A stretch of DNA of 37,873 nt. Origin: Bacteroidota bacterium (GTDB taxonomy: Bacteria > Bacteroidota > Bacteroidia > Cytophagales > Cyclobacteriaceae). A program made the translations under genes and the position numbers. The stretch spans positions 1 to 37,873 of the forward strand of contig JAFDZA010000012.1 in the NCBI GenBank assembly GCA_018267135.1, given 5' to 3'. This document shows, in pieces, positions 7,495 to 16,054 of this stretch (within the stretch, counting starts at the first letter, position 1; each line of letters begins with the position of its first letter). Under the pieces are notes generated by a model. It was not told the DNA's origin and searched no databases. It worked only from the letters and a program-made list of their open reading frames with translations.

Positions 7495-8074
7495 GAACAA
7501 AAATTACTTACCCAAAGATGGAACGGTAAACTATTATGGTAAACTTCTAACGAAAGCACAAGCCGATTTTTACTTAAAATACTTGCTGGAAAAAATAGAA
7601 TGGCGAAACGATGAAGCAATCATTTTTGGAAAGAAAATCATTACTAAAAGAAAAGTGGCTTGGTATGGCGAGCGACCTTACAAATACAGTTATTCAAACA
7701 CAACAAAATATGCGCTGCCTTTTACAAATGAATTGCTTGCATTGAAAACATTGATTGAAAAAGAAACAAGCGAAAGATTCAACTCATGTTTGCTCAATCT
7801 TTACCACACGGGCGAAGAGGGAATGGCTTGGCACAGCGATGGCGAAACCGATTTGAAAAAAGAGGGGGCGATCGGTTCGTTAAGTTTTGGGGCAGAACGG
7901 AAGTTTGCATTCAAACATAAACAGAGCAAAAAAAAAGTAGAATTGATATTAGAACACGGCAGTTTGTTGGTAATGAAAGACACCACCCAGACACATTGGC
8001 TACACCGATTGCCACCAACAAAACTTATCACAAAACCAAGAGTAAACTTAACGTTTAGAACAATTGTAGAATAA
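7466..8074 (+). CDS. alkB: AlkB-family alpha-ketoglutarate-dependent DNA dealkylase
   Basis: 202 residues. It has the AlkB iron and cofactor motif: His123-x-Asp125 in GMAWHSDGE, distal His180 in THWLHRLPPTK, and the closing RVNLTFR with the 2OG-binding Arg and the family's second Arg. The nucleotide-recognition lid includes KVAWYGERPYKYSYS, and NLYHTGEEGMAWHSD resembles the ALKBH2/3-like bacterial branch more than E. coli AlkB. These enzymes oxidatively remove methyl groups from N1-methyladenine and N3-methylcytosine. Its start lies inside the Ada-like gene (29-base overlap), and it ends the repair cluster. Palindrome B begins at its stop codon. Confidence 0.93.
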   Translation: MDLFNQIIDKNKNYLPKDGTVNYYGKLLTKAQADFYLKYLLEKIEWRNDEAIIFGKKIITKRKVAWYGERPYKYSYSNTTKYALPFTNELLALKTLIEKETSERFNSCLLNLYHTGEEGMAWHSDGETDLKKEGAIGSLSFGAERKFAFKHKQSKKKVELILEHGSLLVMKDTTQTHWLHRLPPTKLITKPRVNLTFRTIVE

Positions 8075-8109
8075 TCTTTCCATAAAGTTTAAACCTTTTG
8101 GAAAGACTT
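8073..8109. repeat. Imperfect inverted repeat (palindrome B), relative of 5505-5539
   Basis: Starts within the alkB stop codon. The left side AATCTTTCCATAAAGTTT (8073-8090) and the right side ending CCTTTTGGAAAG (8105) follow the same design as palindrome A: CTTTCC, a run of A, GTTTAAA, a run of T, GGAAAG. It differs by one inserted base and a few substitutions. It lies 21 bases before the ATG of the methyltransferase gene. It may be a terminator hairpin, a dispersed repeat, or a shared operator. Confidence 0.6.
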
Positions 8110-8130
8110 ATTTTTAAAGAGATTTGCACC

Positions 8131-9333
8131 ATGTCTTCCGAAGAATTGAAATCATTGGCTAGCGATGACGTGCAAGATTTTATCTTTGCCCACGCGCTTG
8201 ATGATGAAAAAAAACTATTGCTCAAACACAAAACACTTTTCGGGTTGCCCACTTCATTAATCGCGCAGCAAATCAGTGCGCGGAGAAAAGCCGAAACAAA
8301 GCTTCCTGTTTTTCATCAAACCAAGGGAGTTGTTTATCCGCCTTCGCTGGGTTTAGAACAAAGTTCGTCCGAAGCCACCGCTCAATTCAAAGCCGAAATC
8401 ATTCAAAAAGAACTGGGGAAAATAAAATCAAAAGCGATTGACCTCACTGGCGGATTGGGCATTGATAGTTTTTTTCTGAGCAATGTTGTTGAGTCGTTTG
8501 ATTATGTTGAGCCTGATGTTGATTTGTTAAACATTGTTAAACACAATCATTTGCTGTTTAATAAAACCATTCAACATCATAATTTTAATGCAGAAGATTA
8601 TCTAAAATTAAATTCCAATCAATACGATTTCGTTTATCTTGACCCCTCCCGCAGAGATGCAAATGCCCGAAAAGTTTTTTCGCTTGCCGATTGTTCCCCA
8701 GACGCAACAACATTGCTTCCTCAACTTTTTGAGCGTACTGACTTTGTTTTGCTCAAAGCATCGCCTCTGCTCGACATTAAACTTGGTTTGAACGAGTTGA
8801 AGTTTGTGAAAAAGGTTTTTGTTGTTTCTATTCTTAACGAGGTAAAAGAGCTTCTTTTCTTTTTACAGAAAAACTTTATTGACGAGTCGATAATTGAAAT
8901 TTATAATCTAGAGTCTGATTCAGGAATAAAGCATCATTTCAGTTTTACTTATACAGATGAAGCTAACACCATTTCCGAATTTAGCGAGCCGCAAAAATTT
9001 CTGTACGAGCCCAATGCCTCCATTTTAAAATCAGGCGCCTTCAAATTAATTGGCAAAAGATTTGGTTTAAAAAAACTTCATGTTAACACGCATCTTTATA
9101 CATCTGTCTTCTTGCAGCCTAATTTCCCTGGTCGGGTTTTTCAAATCAATCAATTGAAGTTTGATGACAAAAATTATCCGTCAAAAAGAGCAATTGTGAT
9201 TACACGCAACTATCCGTTGTCAGCAGAAAAATTGAAAAAGAAATTGAAGTTGAGCGATGGCGGTGAAAATTATGTAATTGCTTTTTCAGCGCAAGAAAAA
9301 AAACATATCGTGCTCGCTACCCGTTTGGCATAA
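8131..9333 (+). CDS. Class I SAM-dependent methyltransferase, PG_1098-like, with THUMP-like C-terminus
   Basis: 400 residues from ATG 8131 (MSSEELKSL). An in-frame start at 8098 would lie in palindrome B and is unlikely. After a helical N-terminal region (about 1-95), the Rossmann methyltransferase core begins AIDLTGGLGIDSFFL (SAM-binding motif I) and continues with YVEPD and FVYLDPSRRDANARKVFSLADCSPD, where DPSRR takes the place of motif IV. The C-terminal 120 residues (SGAFKLIGKRFGLKKLHVNTHLY onward) match the THUMP-like and ferredoxin-like arrangement of the PG_1098 family of Bacteroidota. By family this is probably an RNA methyltransferase, but no substrate is established. It follows the repair cluster at short distance and may be co-transcribed with it. 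Its last 17 bases overlap the convergent small membrane protein gene. Confidence 0.88.
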   Translation: MSSEELKSLASDDVQDFIFAHALDDEKKLLLKHKTLFGLPTSLIAQQISARRKAETKLPVFHQTKGVVYPPSLGLEQSSSEATAQFKAEIIQKELGKIKSKAIDLTGGLGIDSFFLSNVVESFDYVEPDVDLLNIVKHNHLLFNKTIQHHNFNAEDYLKLNSNQYDFVYLDPSRRDANARKVFSLADCSPDATTLLPQLFERTDFVLLKASPLLDIKLGLNELKFVKKVFVVSILNEVKELLFFLQKNFIDESIIEIYNLESDSGIKHHFSFTYTDEANTISEFSEPQKFLYEPNASILKSGAFKLIGKRFGLKKLHVNTHLYTSVFLQPNFPGRVFQINQLKFDDKNYPSKRAIVITRNYPLSAEKLKKKLKLSDGGENYVIAFSAQEKKHIVLATRLA

Positions 9334-9514
9334 AATAAAGAATCAGGTAGATCAAATAAAAAAACAACGCCAGCGCCCCATATACTTTCAGTACCTTTCG
9401 TCTGTTTTGGGTATCTTCCCACCACAGCAGCATCCAGGGTTTTATCATACCAATTACCAGAAACAGCAACGAGGTAAGCGCTAAAAAAAGAATCAGCAAG
9501 CGTATATTTTGCAC
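9317..9514 (-). CDS. Small conserved two-helix membrane protein
   Basis: 65 residues from a GTG at 9514 (MQNIRLLILFLALTSLLFLVIGMIKPWMLLWW). Two hydrophobic helices (about 5-30 and 45-62) flank a polar loop (EDTQNRRKVLKVYG). Short proteins with the pattern G(M/L)IKPW..LWW....NRxKVLKxYG recur in Cytophagales-like genomes, so I consider it real. No function is known to me. Its 3' end overlaps the end of the convergent methyltransferase gene by 17 bases. Confidence 0.7.
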   Translation of the reverse strand: MQNIRLLILFLALTSLLFLVIGMIKPWMLLWWEDTQNRRKVLKVYGALALFFYLIYLILYFMPNG

Positions 9515-9588
9515 ACTGCAAAATGCAAAAAATCAGGCTGAATATCCATTTTGTATGATGATTGCCCGTTAAAAAAATAATTCTCCTA

Positions 9589-9622
9589 TTGGTGTAAATC
9601 CTGAAATCCTATTCCATCTTTG
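9589..9622 (+). promoter_or_regulatory. Candidate Bacteroidota-type promoter for mfd
   Basis: TTG at 9589-9591, a 23-base spacer, then CATCTTTG at 9615-9622, one base off the TAnnTTTG -7 consensus. Transcription would start near 9629, about 13 bases before the mfd start, giving the short leader common in this phylum. Confidence 0.4.
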
Positions 9623-9641
9623 CGTTCTTTTTTGGTAAGAG

Positions 9642-12600
9642 TTGAAGGCGCACGATTTTGTATTGCACTATAAGACGGACAGTTTAATCCAACATGTTTC
9701 CGAGGGGCTTCGTGCGTTTGCCCAAGCAGGCAAGCTGCCGGATGAAACGTCCTCTCCGGGTTCGGTTCATATTAAAAATCTTTTCGGAAGTTTAGATGCT
9801 GTTCTCTTTTCGGCTGTTTTTTCAGGCAAATCAAATTATTTGATTATTCTGCACGACCGCGAAGAGGCCTCCTATTTCTCGAACGATCTGCAAAATTTGC
9901 TTGGCCGGGAAATTTTATTTTTTCCGATGTCGTACAAACGGCCGTATGAGTATGACGAAATTGAAAACGCCAATGTGCTGATGCGCTCGGAAACGCTGAG
10001 CCGCATCAGCAGCCATCCGGACGGAAACATTATTGTTACCTATCCCGAGGCACTTTGCGAAAAAGTAATCACCAAAAAATCTCTTACGTCCAATACCTTT
10101 TTGGTAACCAAAGGCGAAGCGCTTGATCGTACCTTTCTTGAAGAGTTTCTGCATCTCTATCATTTTGAAAAAACCGATTTCGTTTTTGAGGCCGGCCAGT
10201 TTGCGATACGGGGCGGCATCATAGATGTTTTTTCCTTTGCTAACGATTTGCCTTTCCGTATTGAGCTGTTTGGAAATGAGGTGGACAGCATCCGTACGTT
10301 CGATCCCGGATCTCAACTTTCGGTCGAGAATCTGGATAAAATAAACCTGCTGCCCGACTTGCAAACACGTTTGGTGCACGAAGAACGACAATCGCTGTTC
10401 GATTTTTTGCCCAACCCCATCGTTTGGATAAAAGATGTTGAACTTGGAAAAAATGTAATTCAGAAAAGCTTTGAAAAGGCGGCCGCTCGTTTCAATAAAA
10501 ATTTTCAGGATAGCGGGCAGGCTAAAATTGCGTTAGAGCCAGCACACCTTTTTGAAGATGGAAGTTCCTTTGTGCATCAGTTAGAAAAACACATTTGCAT
10601 CGAGTTTGGTCAGCGTTATTTTTTTTCTGCCCAAAAAACATTTGATTTTAACTCGAAAGGGCAGCCCTCGTTTAACAAAAATTTTGAACTGCTCGCGCAG
10701 GATATGATGGAGCACCGGCAGCAGGGCTTTGCTAATTTCATCGCTGCCGAGCAGCCCAAACAAGCCGAACGTCTGCAAGGCATATTTGAAGAAATATATC
10801 CCGAGCTGAGTTTTCAAACACTTGCCTTTCCCTTGCGGCAGGGCTTTGTAGATGTTCAACAAAAAATTGTTTGTTATACCGACCACCAGATTTTTGAGCG
10901 TTTCCACCGGTATCGGGGAAAAGAAAAGTTTTCAAAATCGAAAGCCCTTACCCTGCGCGAACTACAAGCCCTTCAAGCTGGTGATTTTGTAACCCACATT
11001 GATTACGGAATCGGAAAGTTTGCCGGTCTCGAAAAAAAAGAGGTAAATGGCATCGAGCAAGAAGCTATCCGGCTGGTTTTTCGCGATGACGATTTATTGT
11101 ATGTCAGTATTCATGCGCTTCATAAAATTTCTAAGTACACTGGCCGGGAAGGATCTCCTCCCTCTATCAGCAAGTTGGGTTCTGGTGAGTGGGACAGCAA
11201 AAAGGCCAAAGTCAGAAAAAAAGTAAAAGACATTGCCAAAGAATTAATAGACTTATATGCTAAGCGCAAACAGGCTCCGGGCTATGCTTTTAGTAACGAT
11301 ACCTTTTTGCAGGCCGAACTGGAAACCTCATTTATTTATGAAGATACTCCCGATCAGGCAAAAGCTACCGAAGATGTAAAAAAAGATATGCAACAGCCTC
11401 ACCCTATGGATCGGCTGGTGTGCGGAGATGTGGGGTTCGGAAAAACAGAAGTAGCCATTCGGGCGGCTTTTAAAGCGACAACGGAGGGAAAACAAGTAGC
11501 GGTACTCGTGCCCACTACTATTCTGGCTATGCAGCATTGGCGTACTTTTTCTGAGCGGCTTGGTCAATTTCCGGTAACGATCGAATACATTTCGCGGTTT
11601 AAAAGTGATAAAGAAATAAAAACAATTTTAAGCAGAGTAAAATCCGGCCATATCAACATCATCATCGGCACCCACCGGGTGGTAAGCAAAGATGTAGAGT
11701 TTCATGATTTGGGGCTGCTCATTGTAGATGAAGAACAAAAGTTTGGAGTAAAGACGAAAGACCGTCTGAAAGAATTAAAAGTAAATGTAGATGTACTTAC
11801 CCTCACCGCTACGCCCATTCCCCGCACTCTCCATTTTTCCCTAATGGGCGCGCGCGATTTAAGTATCATTTCTACACCCCCGCCCAACCGGCAGCCGGTT
11901 TCTACCGAACTTCACCCCTTTGATGAGGCAAAAATTCGCGATGCGGTTAGCTATGAATTAGCCCGCGGAGGACAAGTCTTTTTTGTGCATAACCGCGTGA
12001 GCGACATTGAGCAAGTAGCCAATCTGATTTTTAAACTCGTTCCCGATTCGCGCATTGGCATCGCCCATGGCCAAATGGATGGCGACCGGCTGGAAAAAGT
12101 GATGATTAAGTTCATCGAAGGAGAATACGATGTGCTGGTATCAACCAATATTATAGAATCGGGTTTGGATATTCCCAACGCCAATACCATCATTATCAAC
12201 AACGCTCATTTGTTTGGGTTAAGCGATCTGCACCAGATGCGGGGGCGGGTGGGCCGATCCAACAAAAAAGCTTTTTGCTTTTTATTCACGCCCCCGGCCT
12301 CCGTTCTTTCTTCCGACTCGCGAAAACGGCTGGCCGCCCTCGAAGAATTTTCTGATTTAGGCGATGGGTTTAAAGTAGCTATGCGCGACTTAGACATACG
12401 CGGAGCCGGAAACTTGCTCGGTGCCGAACAAAGCGGCTTCATCACCGACTTGGGTTTTGATACATACCATAAAATTCTGGATGAGGCTATCCAGGAATTA
12501 AAAGAAACTATATATAAAGATTTGTTTGCCGAAGAACTTTTAGCCAAAGCTAAGCTGATCGTGCCCGATTGCGTTATTGAAACCGATCTGGAAATACTGA

Positions 12601-13016
12601 TCCCGGATAATTATATTAGCAACACTACAGAACGGCTCAAACTCTATGCCTCGCTCGACAACCTAAAAGCAGAAGAAGAGTTAGCGTCTTTTAGTAATGA
12701 ATTGATTGACCGATTTGGAAACTATCCCGAGCCGGTTCTACAACTGATAAACTCCGTGCGCTTACGGTGGATGGGTGAGAAACTGGGCATGGAAAAAATA
12801 AGTTTAAAGGGAGGAAAAATGCGTATCTATTTTATCTCCGGAAATGAAGCCTACGTAAAATCAGAAATTTTTGGAAAGATTTTGGCTTACATTCAGCGCC
12901 ATTCTAAAACCTGCCGGATGAAAGATTCAGCTGGCAAAATGACACTAATCGTTGAAAATATCCGTTCCATTAGCGATGCCAACACCTTTATTGAGGGTAT
13001 AGACCTACAGAAATAA
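9642..13016 (+). CDS. mfd: Transcription-repair coupling factor Mfd
   Basis: 1124 residues, close to the 1148 of E. coli Mfd. The start is a TTG at 9642; an in-frame stop at 9636-9638 rules out longer forms and no ATG occurs early. In order: UvrB-homology region (about 1-330, e.g. IEYDEIENANVLMRSETLSRI and FAIRGGIIDVFSF), linker region, CarD-like RNA polymerase interaction domain (about 440-500, AGDFVTHIDYGIGKF), RecG-like translocase with Walker A CGDVGFGKTEVAIRAA (near 592), DEEQ box (near 695), TATPIPRTLHFSLMGARDLS, helicase motifs IESGLDIPNANTIII and HQMRGRVGRS, and a C-terminal TRCF domain (about 960-1100). Mfd releases RNA polymerase stalled at DNA lesions and recruits UvrA. It appears to be transcribed alone. 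Confidence 0.98.
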   Translation: MKAHDFVLHYKTDSLIQHVSEGLRAFAQAGKLPDETSSPGSVHIKNLFGSLDAVLFSAVFSGKSNYLIILHDREEASYFSNDLQNLLGREILFFPMSYKRPYEYDEIENANVLMRSETLSRISSHPDGNIIVTYPEALCEKVITKKSLTSNTFLVTKGEALDRTFLEEFLHLYHFEKTDFVFEAGQFAIRGGIIDVFSFANDLPFRIELFGNEVDSIRTFDPGSQLSVENLDKINLLPDLQTRLVHEERQSLFDFLPNPIVWIKDVELGKNVIQKSFEKAAARFNKNFQDSGQAKIALEPAHLFEDGSSFVHQLEKHICIEFGQRYFFSAQKTFDFNSKGQPSFNKNFELLAQDMMEHRQQGFANFIAAEQPKQAERLQGIFEEIYPELSFQTLAFPLRQGFVDVQQKIVCYTDHQIFERFHRYRGKEKFSKSKALTLRELQALQAGDFVTHIDYGIGKFAGLEKKEVNGIEQEAIRLVFRDDDLLYVSIHALHKISKYTGREGSPPSISKLGSGEWDSKKAKVRKKVKDIAKELIDLYAKRKQAPGYAFSNDTFLQAELETSFIYEDTPDQAKATEDVKKDMQQPHPMDRLVCGDVGFGKTEVAIRAAFKATTEGKQVAVLVPTTILAMQHWRTFSERLGQFPVTIEYISRFKSDKEIKTILSRVKSGHINIIIGTHRVVSKDVEFHDLGLLIVDEEQKFGVKTKDRLKELKVNVDVLTLTATPIPRTLHFSLMGARDLSIISTPPPNRQPVSTELHPFDEAKIRDAVSYELARGGQVFFVHNRVSDIEQVANLIFKLVPDSRIGIAHGQMDGDRLEKVMIKFIEGEYDVLVSTNIIESGLDIPNANTIIINNAHLFGLSDLHQMRGRVGRSNKKAFCFLFTPPASVLSSDSRKRLAALEEFSDLGDGFKVAMRDLDIRGAGNLLGAEQSGFITDLGFDTYHKILDEAIQELKETIYKDLFAEELLAKAKLIVPDCVIETDLEILIPDNYISNTTERLKLYASLDNLKAEEELASFSNELIDRFGNYPEPVLQLINSVRLRWMGEKLGMEKISLKGGKMRIYFISGNEAYVKSEIFGKILAYIQRHSKTCRMKDSAGKMTLIVENIRSISDANTFIEGIDLQK

Positions 13017-13167
13017 TGAACCTAAATTGAGGCTTAATACTATATATTGCCGGCCTTCGTTAATAGAGTGTTTTATGTACAGGTTTAACCGAATTAAATT
13101 ACTCTTTGGAAAACATGAATTTATCTTTTTATATTAGCGGTTACTTTTATTCATAATTTTAAACCAG

Positions 13168-14466
13168 ATGAATCGTTTGAAGCCATTTTTTATTGCCTGT
13201 GGGGTGTCGGTTTTGGTCTCCTCGTGTTTCCTTAAAAAATCAGGGAACCCAACAGCGCAAGATCCGGGTGCCGTGAGCACCGCCACCGGGTTAAAATATT
13301 ATCGAGATAAAGCCGAAGGCTTTGCCGTTACCCCCTACCACTCTCAGCCCGATGCGCCCAATATGCGCTACATAGAGGGTGGCCGCGTTGTACTCGGCTC
13401 CTTTGAAGAAGATATTTTAGGTTATCATGATAACATCGAAAGAACTGTTTCGGTAGCTTCTTTCTATATGGACGAAACTGAAATTGCCAATATTCACTGG
13501 CTGGAATACCTCTATCACCTCACTACCGACTCTACCAAAGTAGATGGTGGTAAAGCCTATAAAAAAGCTCTTCCGGATACCTTGGTTTGGAGATCGCGTC
13601 TGGCTTTCAACGATCCTTATGTAGATTATTACTTGCGTTATCCCGGCTTCCGTTATTTTCCGGTTGTAGGGGTTAGCTGGAAACAAGCCGATACCTATTC
13701 TAAATGGCGTACAGCAGCCGTTAATGCCGACTTAGCAGAAAAAGCAGGAGAAACTCCTTCTCAGCAGGGAGGAGGCCGTGTACCCATCGAAAATGGTTAT
13801 ACTATTCCCAACTACAGACTCCCTACAGAGGCCGAATGGGAATATGCCGCTACCGCCCTTATCTCTACCCAATGGCTGGATGAAATGCAGACCCACCAGC
13901 GCTTGTATCCGTGGGATGGCCATGCTTTGAGAAATCCGTACGGAAAACAAATGGGAAGTTTTCTTGCGAATTTTAAAAGAGGCCGGGGCGATTATGGCGG
14001 AATTGCCGGACACCTAAATGACGGTGCGTTAATTACCGCCTATATTTATGATTTCCCTCCGAACGATTATGGCTTGTATAACATGGCCGGAAATGTAAGT
14101 GAGTGGGTAATGGATGTTTACCGGCCACTTTCGCATCAGGATTTTGATGACCTGAACCCGATTCGTAGAGATGATTTCCTCGACAGCCACGGAAGCTACC
14201 GCAGCCGCTGGTCCAAATCGAGCAAAGACACTACGATAACGGCACCCGAAAAAGATCCACAAAAAATGAAAATTGATGTTTACACTAAAAACCCTCAAGG
14301 TTTTATCTCATTGATATCTGATAAATCGAGAGTGTATAAAGGGGGCTCTTGGAAAGATGTAGCCTACTGGATGTCGCCCGGCACAAGACGTTTCTTAGAA
14401 GAAGATTCGGCTACGGCTACTATTGGCTTCCGTTGCGCCATGATCCGGGCCGGATCAAATTTTTAA
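13168..14466 (+). CDS. gldJ: GldJ-like gliding-motility lipoprotein (SUMF1/FGE-like fold)
   Basis: 432 residues with a lipoprotein signal ending LVSSC (Cys20). After a short linker with STATGLKYYRDKAEGF, residues of about 67-428 form a formylglycine-generating-enzyme-like (SUMF1) domain: MRYIEGGRVVLGSFEED, FYMDETEIANIHWLEY, VGVSWKQADTYSKWR, YRLPTEAEWEYAA, NDYGLYNMAGNVSEWV, RVYKGGSWKD and the closing IGFRCA. In Flavobacterium, GldJ and GldK are such lipoproteins acting with the type IX secretion and gliding motor; the family is catalytically inactive. It is shorter than F. johnsoniae GldJ, and a PorK/GldK-type assignment cannot be excluded from sequence alone. It stands alone between mfd and comF, with a 150-base upstream gap containing TATCTTTT (13122-13129), one base off the -7 consensus. 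Confidence 0.78.
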   Translation: MNRLKPFFIACGVSVLVSSCFLKKSGNPTAQDPGAVSTATGLKYYRDKAEGFAVTPYHSQPDAPNMRYIEGGRVVLGSFEEDILGYHDNIERTVSVASFYMDETEIANIHWLEYLYHLTTDSTKVDGGKAYKKALPDTLVWRSRLAFNDPYVDYYLRYPGFRYFPVVGVSWKQADTYSKWRTAAVNADLAEKAGETPSQQGGGRVPIENGYTIPNYRLPTEAEWEYAATALISTQWLDEMQTHQRLYPWDGHALRNPYGKQMGSFLANFKRGRGDYGGIAGHLNDGALITAYIYDFPPNDYGLYNMAGNVSEWVMDVYRPLSHQDFDDLNPIRRDDFLDSHGSYRSRWSKSSKDTTITAPEKDPQKMKIDVYTKNPQGFISLISDKSRVYKGGSWKDVAYWMSPGTRRFLEEDSATATIGFRCAMIRAGSNF

Positions 14467-14484
14467 AAAAATTTATTTTAAAAC

Positions 14485-14514
14485 AAAAGGCCACAGCAAT
14501 TGTGGCCTTTTTTT
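14485..14514. terminator. Bidirectional Rho-independent terminator between gldJ and comF
   Basis: AAAAGGCCACA (14485-14495) and TGTGGCCTTTT (14501-14511) form an 11-bp stem around a 5-base loop, with T residues continuing to 14514. On the other strand the stem is followed by TTTTGTTTTAAAA. It sits between two convergent genes and should serve both. Confidence 0.92.
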
Positions 14515-15214
14515 ATGCCTCCGCCACACACACGATGCTGAGTTCGGCACATCCGTGTTCAATAAATTGCTGGCCACAAGCCTCCAGGCTTGCCCCGGTT
14601 GTAATGACATCGTCCACCAGCAATATTCGTTTGCCATTTACCAAGGCCGGGTTTTTTATTTGAAAAGCCTCCGCTACATTTTGCCAGCGTTCTACACGGT
14701 TTTTAAGAGTTTGGGTGGTGGTGTTTATTCTCCTTAGCACATTTTCGGAAACGGGAATATCCGTTCGTTCAGCAATTCCTTCCGCTATTTTCTGGCTCTG
14801 ATTATAACCTCTTTTTATTTCTCTTTTGTGGTGAAGGGGCATCGCCACAATTTCATCAAACGCGGTAGCCAGATTGTTTTCTTTTATCTCTTTTCCGATT
14901 AAATGCCCCAATCGAAGCCCAATTTCAGGATGATTGTTGTATTTCAGATGATGCAATAAATGTTGCACCATGCCGGTTTTTCGGAACTTCAAAAAAGCCC
15001 AGGCATATTTTACAGGCAGCCGGCCAATAAATTTATCTTTAATGGGGTTTTCTCCTGTTAGTGAATATCTGGTTTTGGGCAACTCCATCAGGCACGATGT
15101 ACATAGTATTTCTTCTCCTTTTACCAAAGATGATGCACACCCCAGGCAACACGCGGGGTAAAATAATTTTACAAAATCCTGAAAGGCTGATACAAATCGT
15201 GTTTTTGTTTTCAC
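14513..15214 (-). CDS. comF: ComF-family phosphoribosyltransferase-like protein
   Basis: 233 residues from a GTG at 15214 (VKTKTRFVSAFQDFVKLFYPACCLGC). The frame stays open to 15361, but that would overlap the divergent gene at 15248 and add non-family sequence. An N-terminal zinc finger (CCLGC and CTSC) is followed by a phosphoribosyltransferase domain with PLHHKREIKRGYNQSQKIAEG and the PRPP-binding motif ILLVDDVITTGAS. ComF proteins assist uptake of single-stranded DNA in natural transformation; in Bacteroidota they are widespread as orphans and their role is less clear. The gene ends at the terminator shared with gldJ. Confidence 0.92.
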   Translation of the reverse strand: MKTKTRFVSAFQDFVKLFYPACCLGCASSLVKGEEILCTSCLMELPKTRYSLTGENPIKDKFIGRLPVKYAWAFLKFRKTGMVQHLLHHLKYNNHPEIGLRLGHLIGKEIKENNLATAFDEIVAMPLHHKREIKRGYNQSQKIAEGIAERTDIPVSENVLRRINTTTQTLKNRVERWQNVAEAFQIKNPALVNGKRILLVDDVITTGASLEACGQQFIEHGCAELSIVCVAEA

Positions 15215-15247
15215 GGCCAAGGAACTAATCTTTGTAAAAATTTTATT

Positions 15248-15586
15248 ATGAGTCTTGTAAAGCAATTTAATGAATATCGAAGCAAGATGAACGAAAAAAT
15301 CCTTGCCACGGATAGTTTGATTATCAAACGCATTTTCAATCTCGACACCAACGCGTATCAACCGGGAGTGCTGGATGTAAAATCAAAAGAGTTAATCGGG
15401 TTAACCTGCTCACTCGTGCTCCGCTGCGATGATTGTGTTAAATATCATCTGGGAAAATGTAAGGAAGTAGGTTTTACTACTGAGGAGGTACATGAAGCCA
15501 TGGGGGTAGCTACTCTGGTGGGTGGTACTATCGTTGTTCCACACTTGCGAAGGGCATTTGAATACTGGGAGGAGCTAACCAAATGA
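15248..15586 (+). CDS. AhpD-like carboxymuconolactone decarboxylase-family protein
   Basis: 112 residues, all-helical CMD/AhpD fold. It contains the redox motif RCDDCVKYH, where CxxC followed by His two residues later (here CVKYH) is the AhpD active-site pattern, and the trailing helix VHEAMGVATLVGGTIVVPHLRRA. AhpD-type proteins act as thiol-dependent peroxidases or as reductants for peroxiredoxins; the substrate here is not shown. The ATG overlaps nothing, but the stop overlaps the next gene (ATGA at 15583-15586), so the two are co-translated. It is divergent from comF with only 33 bases between starts. Confidence 0.88.
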   Translation: MSLVKQFNEYRSKMNEKILATDSLIIKRIFNLDTNAYQPGVLDVKSKELIGLTCSLVLRCDDCVKYHLGKCKEVGFTTEEVHEAMGVATLVGGTIVVPHLRRAFEYWEELTK

Positions 15587-15954
15587 TAAAAAGAGATTTA
15601 GTTTTAGAACGTCAGTGGCAAGCCTTGCTTACTACCCTGGAAACCATTTTGCAAAAAAAACCGAAAGACCTTAATGGCGTTTTGTTTTTAATTGGGATAC
15701 ATGAATTAGGAAGGGGGGCAAGAAGTTTTTCTAAAGAAGAAAAGCAGGATTTAATGCACATTGCTATTTGTAAGGTATTGAGTTTAGCCGGTTATTATAG
15801 CTTAGACGGCCTTGATGCCCAAGGCTGGCCACATTGGAAACTCATAAAAAAACTACCGCATTTCGATTTACTGGAACAAGAGAAACTGCTAAAAATGCAC
15901 ATCCTTGAATATTTTGAAAAAGATTTTGGTTGGCATTTTCCAATCCAGGAATAA
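15583..15954 (+). CDS. Conserved small protein of unknown function, coupled to the AhpD-like gene
   Basis: 123 residues, starting with an ATG that overlaps the preceding stop by four bases. It is soluble, with no signal or membrane segment. Helical segments flank a conserved-looking core (GVLFLIGIHELGRGARSFSKEEKQDLMHIAICKVLSLAGYYSLDGLDAQGWPHW). I do not recognise a named domain. The tight coupling to a CMD/AhpD-type protein suggests a role in the same process. The following 100 bases carry no clear gene or terminator. Confidence 0.78.
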   Translation: MIKRDLVLERQWQALLTTLETILQKKPKDLNGVLFLIGIHELGRGARSFSKEEKQDLMHIAICKVLSLAGYYSLDGLDAQGWPHWKLIKKLPHFDLLEQEKLLKMHILEYFEKDFGWHFPIQE

Positions 15955-16054
15955 TCGTTTTCCTGCATTTTTTGGTATTCTTTTAGAAACCCTTTTGAAT
16001 CATTAATTTCGTTTCATAGAAACCCAATAAGAGATTTTATATGAGGCAGGCGAA

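Noticed and set aside
9270..9521. 83-residue minus-strand frame overlapping the small membrane protein
   Set aside because: The 9317-9514 frame gives a membrane protein of recognised pattern; this frame does not.
9915..10391. 158-residue open frame antisense to mfd
   Set aside because: It lies wholly inside a clear, full-length mfd and has no domain signature.
13017..13167. Gap between mfd and the gldJ-like gene searched for a small RNA or ORF
   Set aside because: No tRNA-like fold, strong hairpin or plausible small frame; only a weak -7-like element at 13122.
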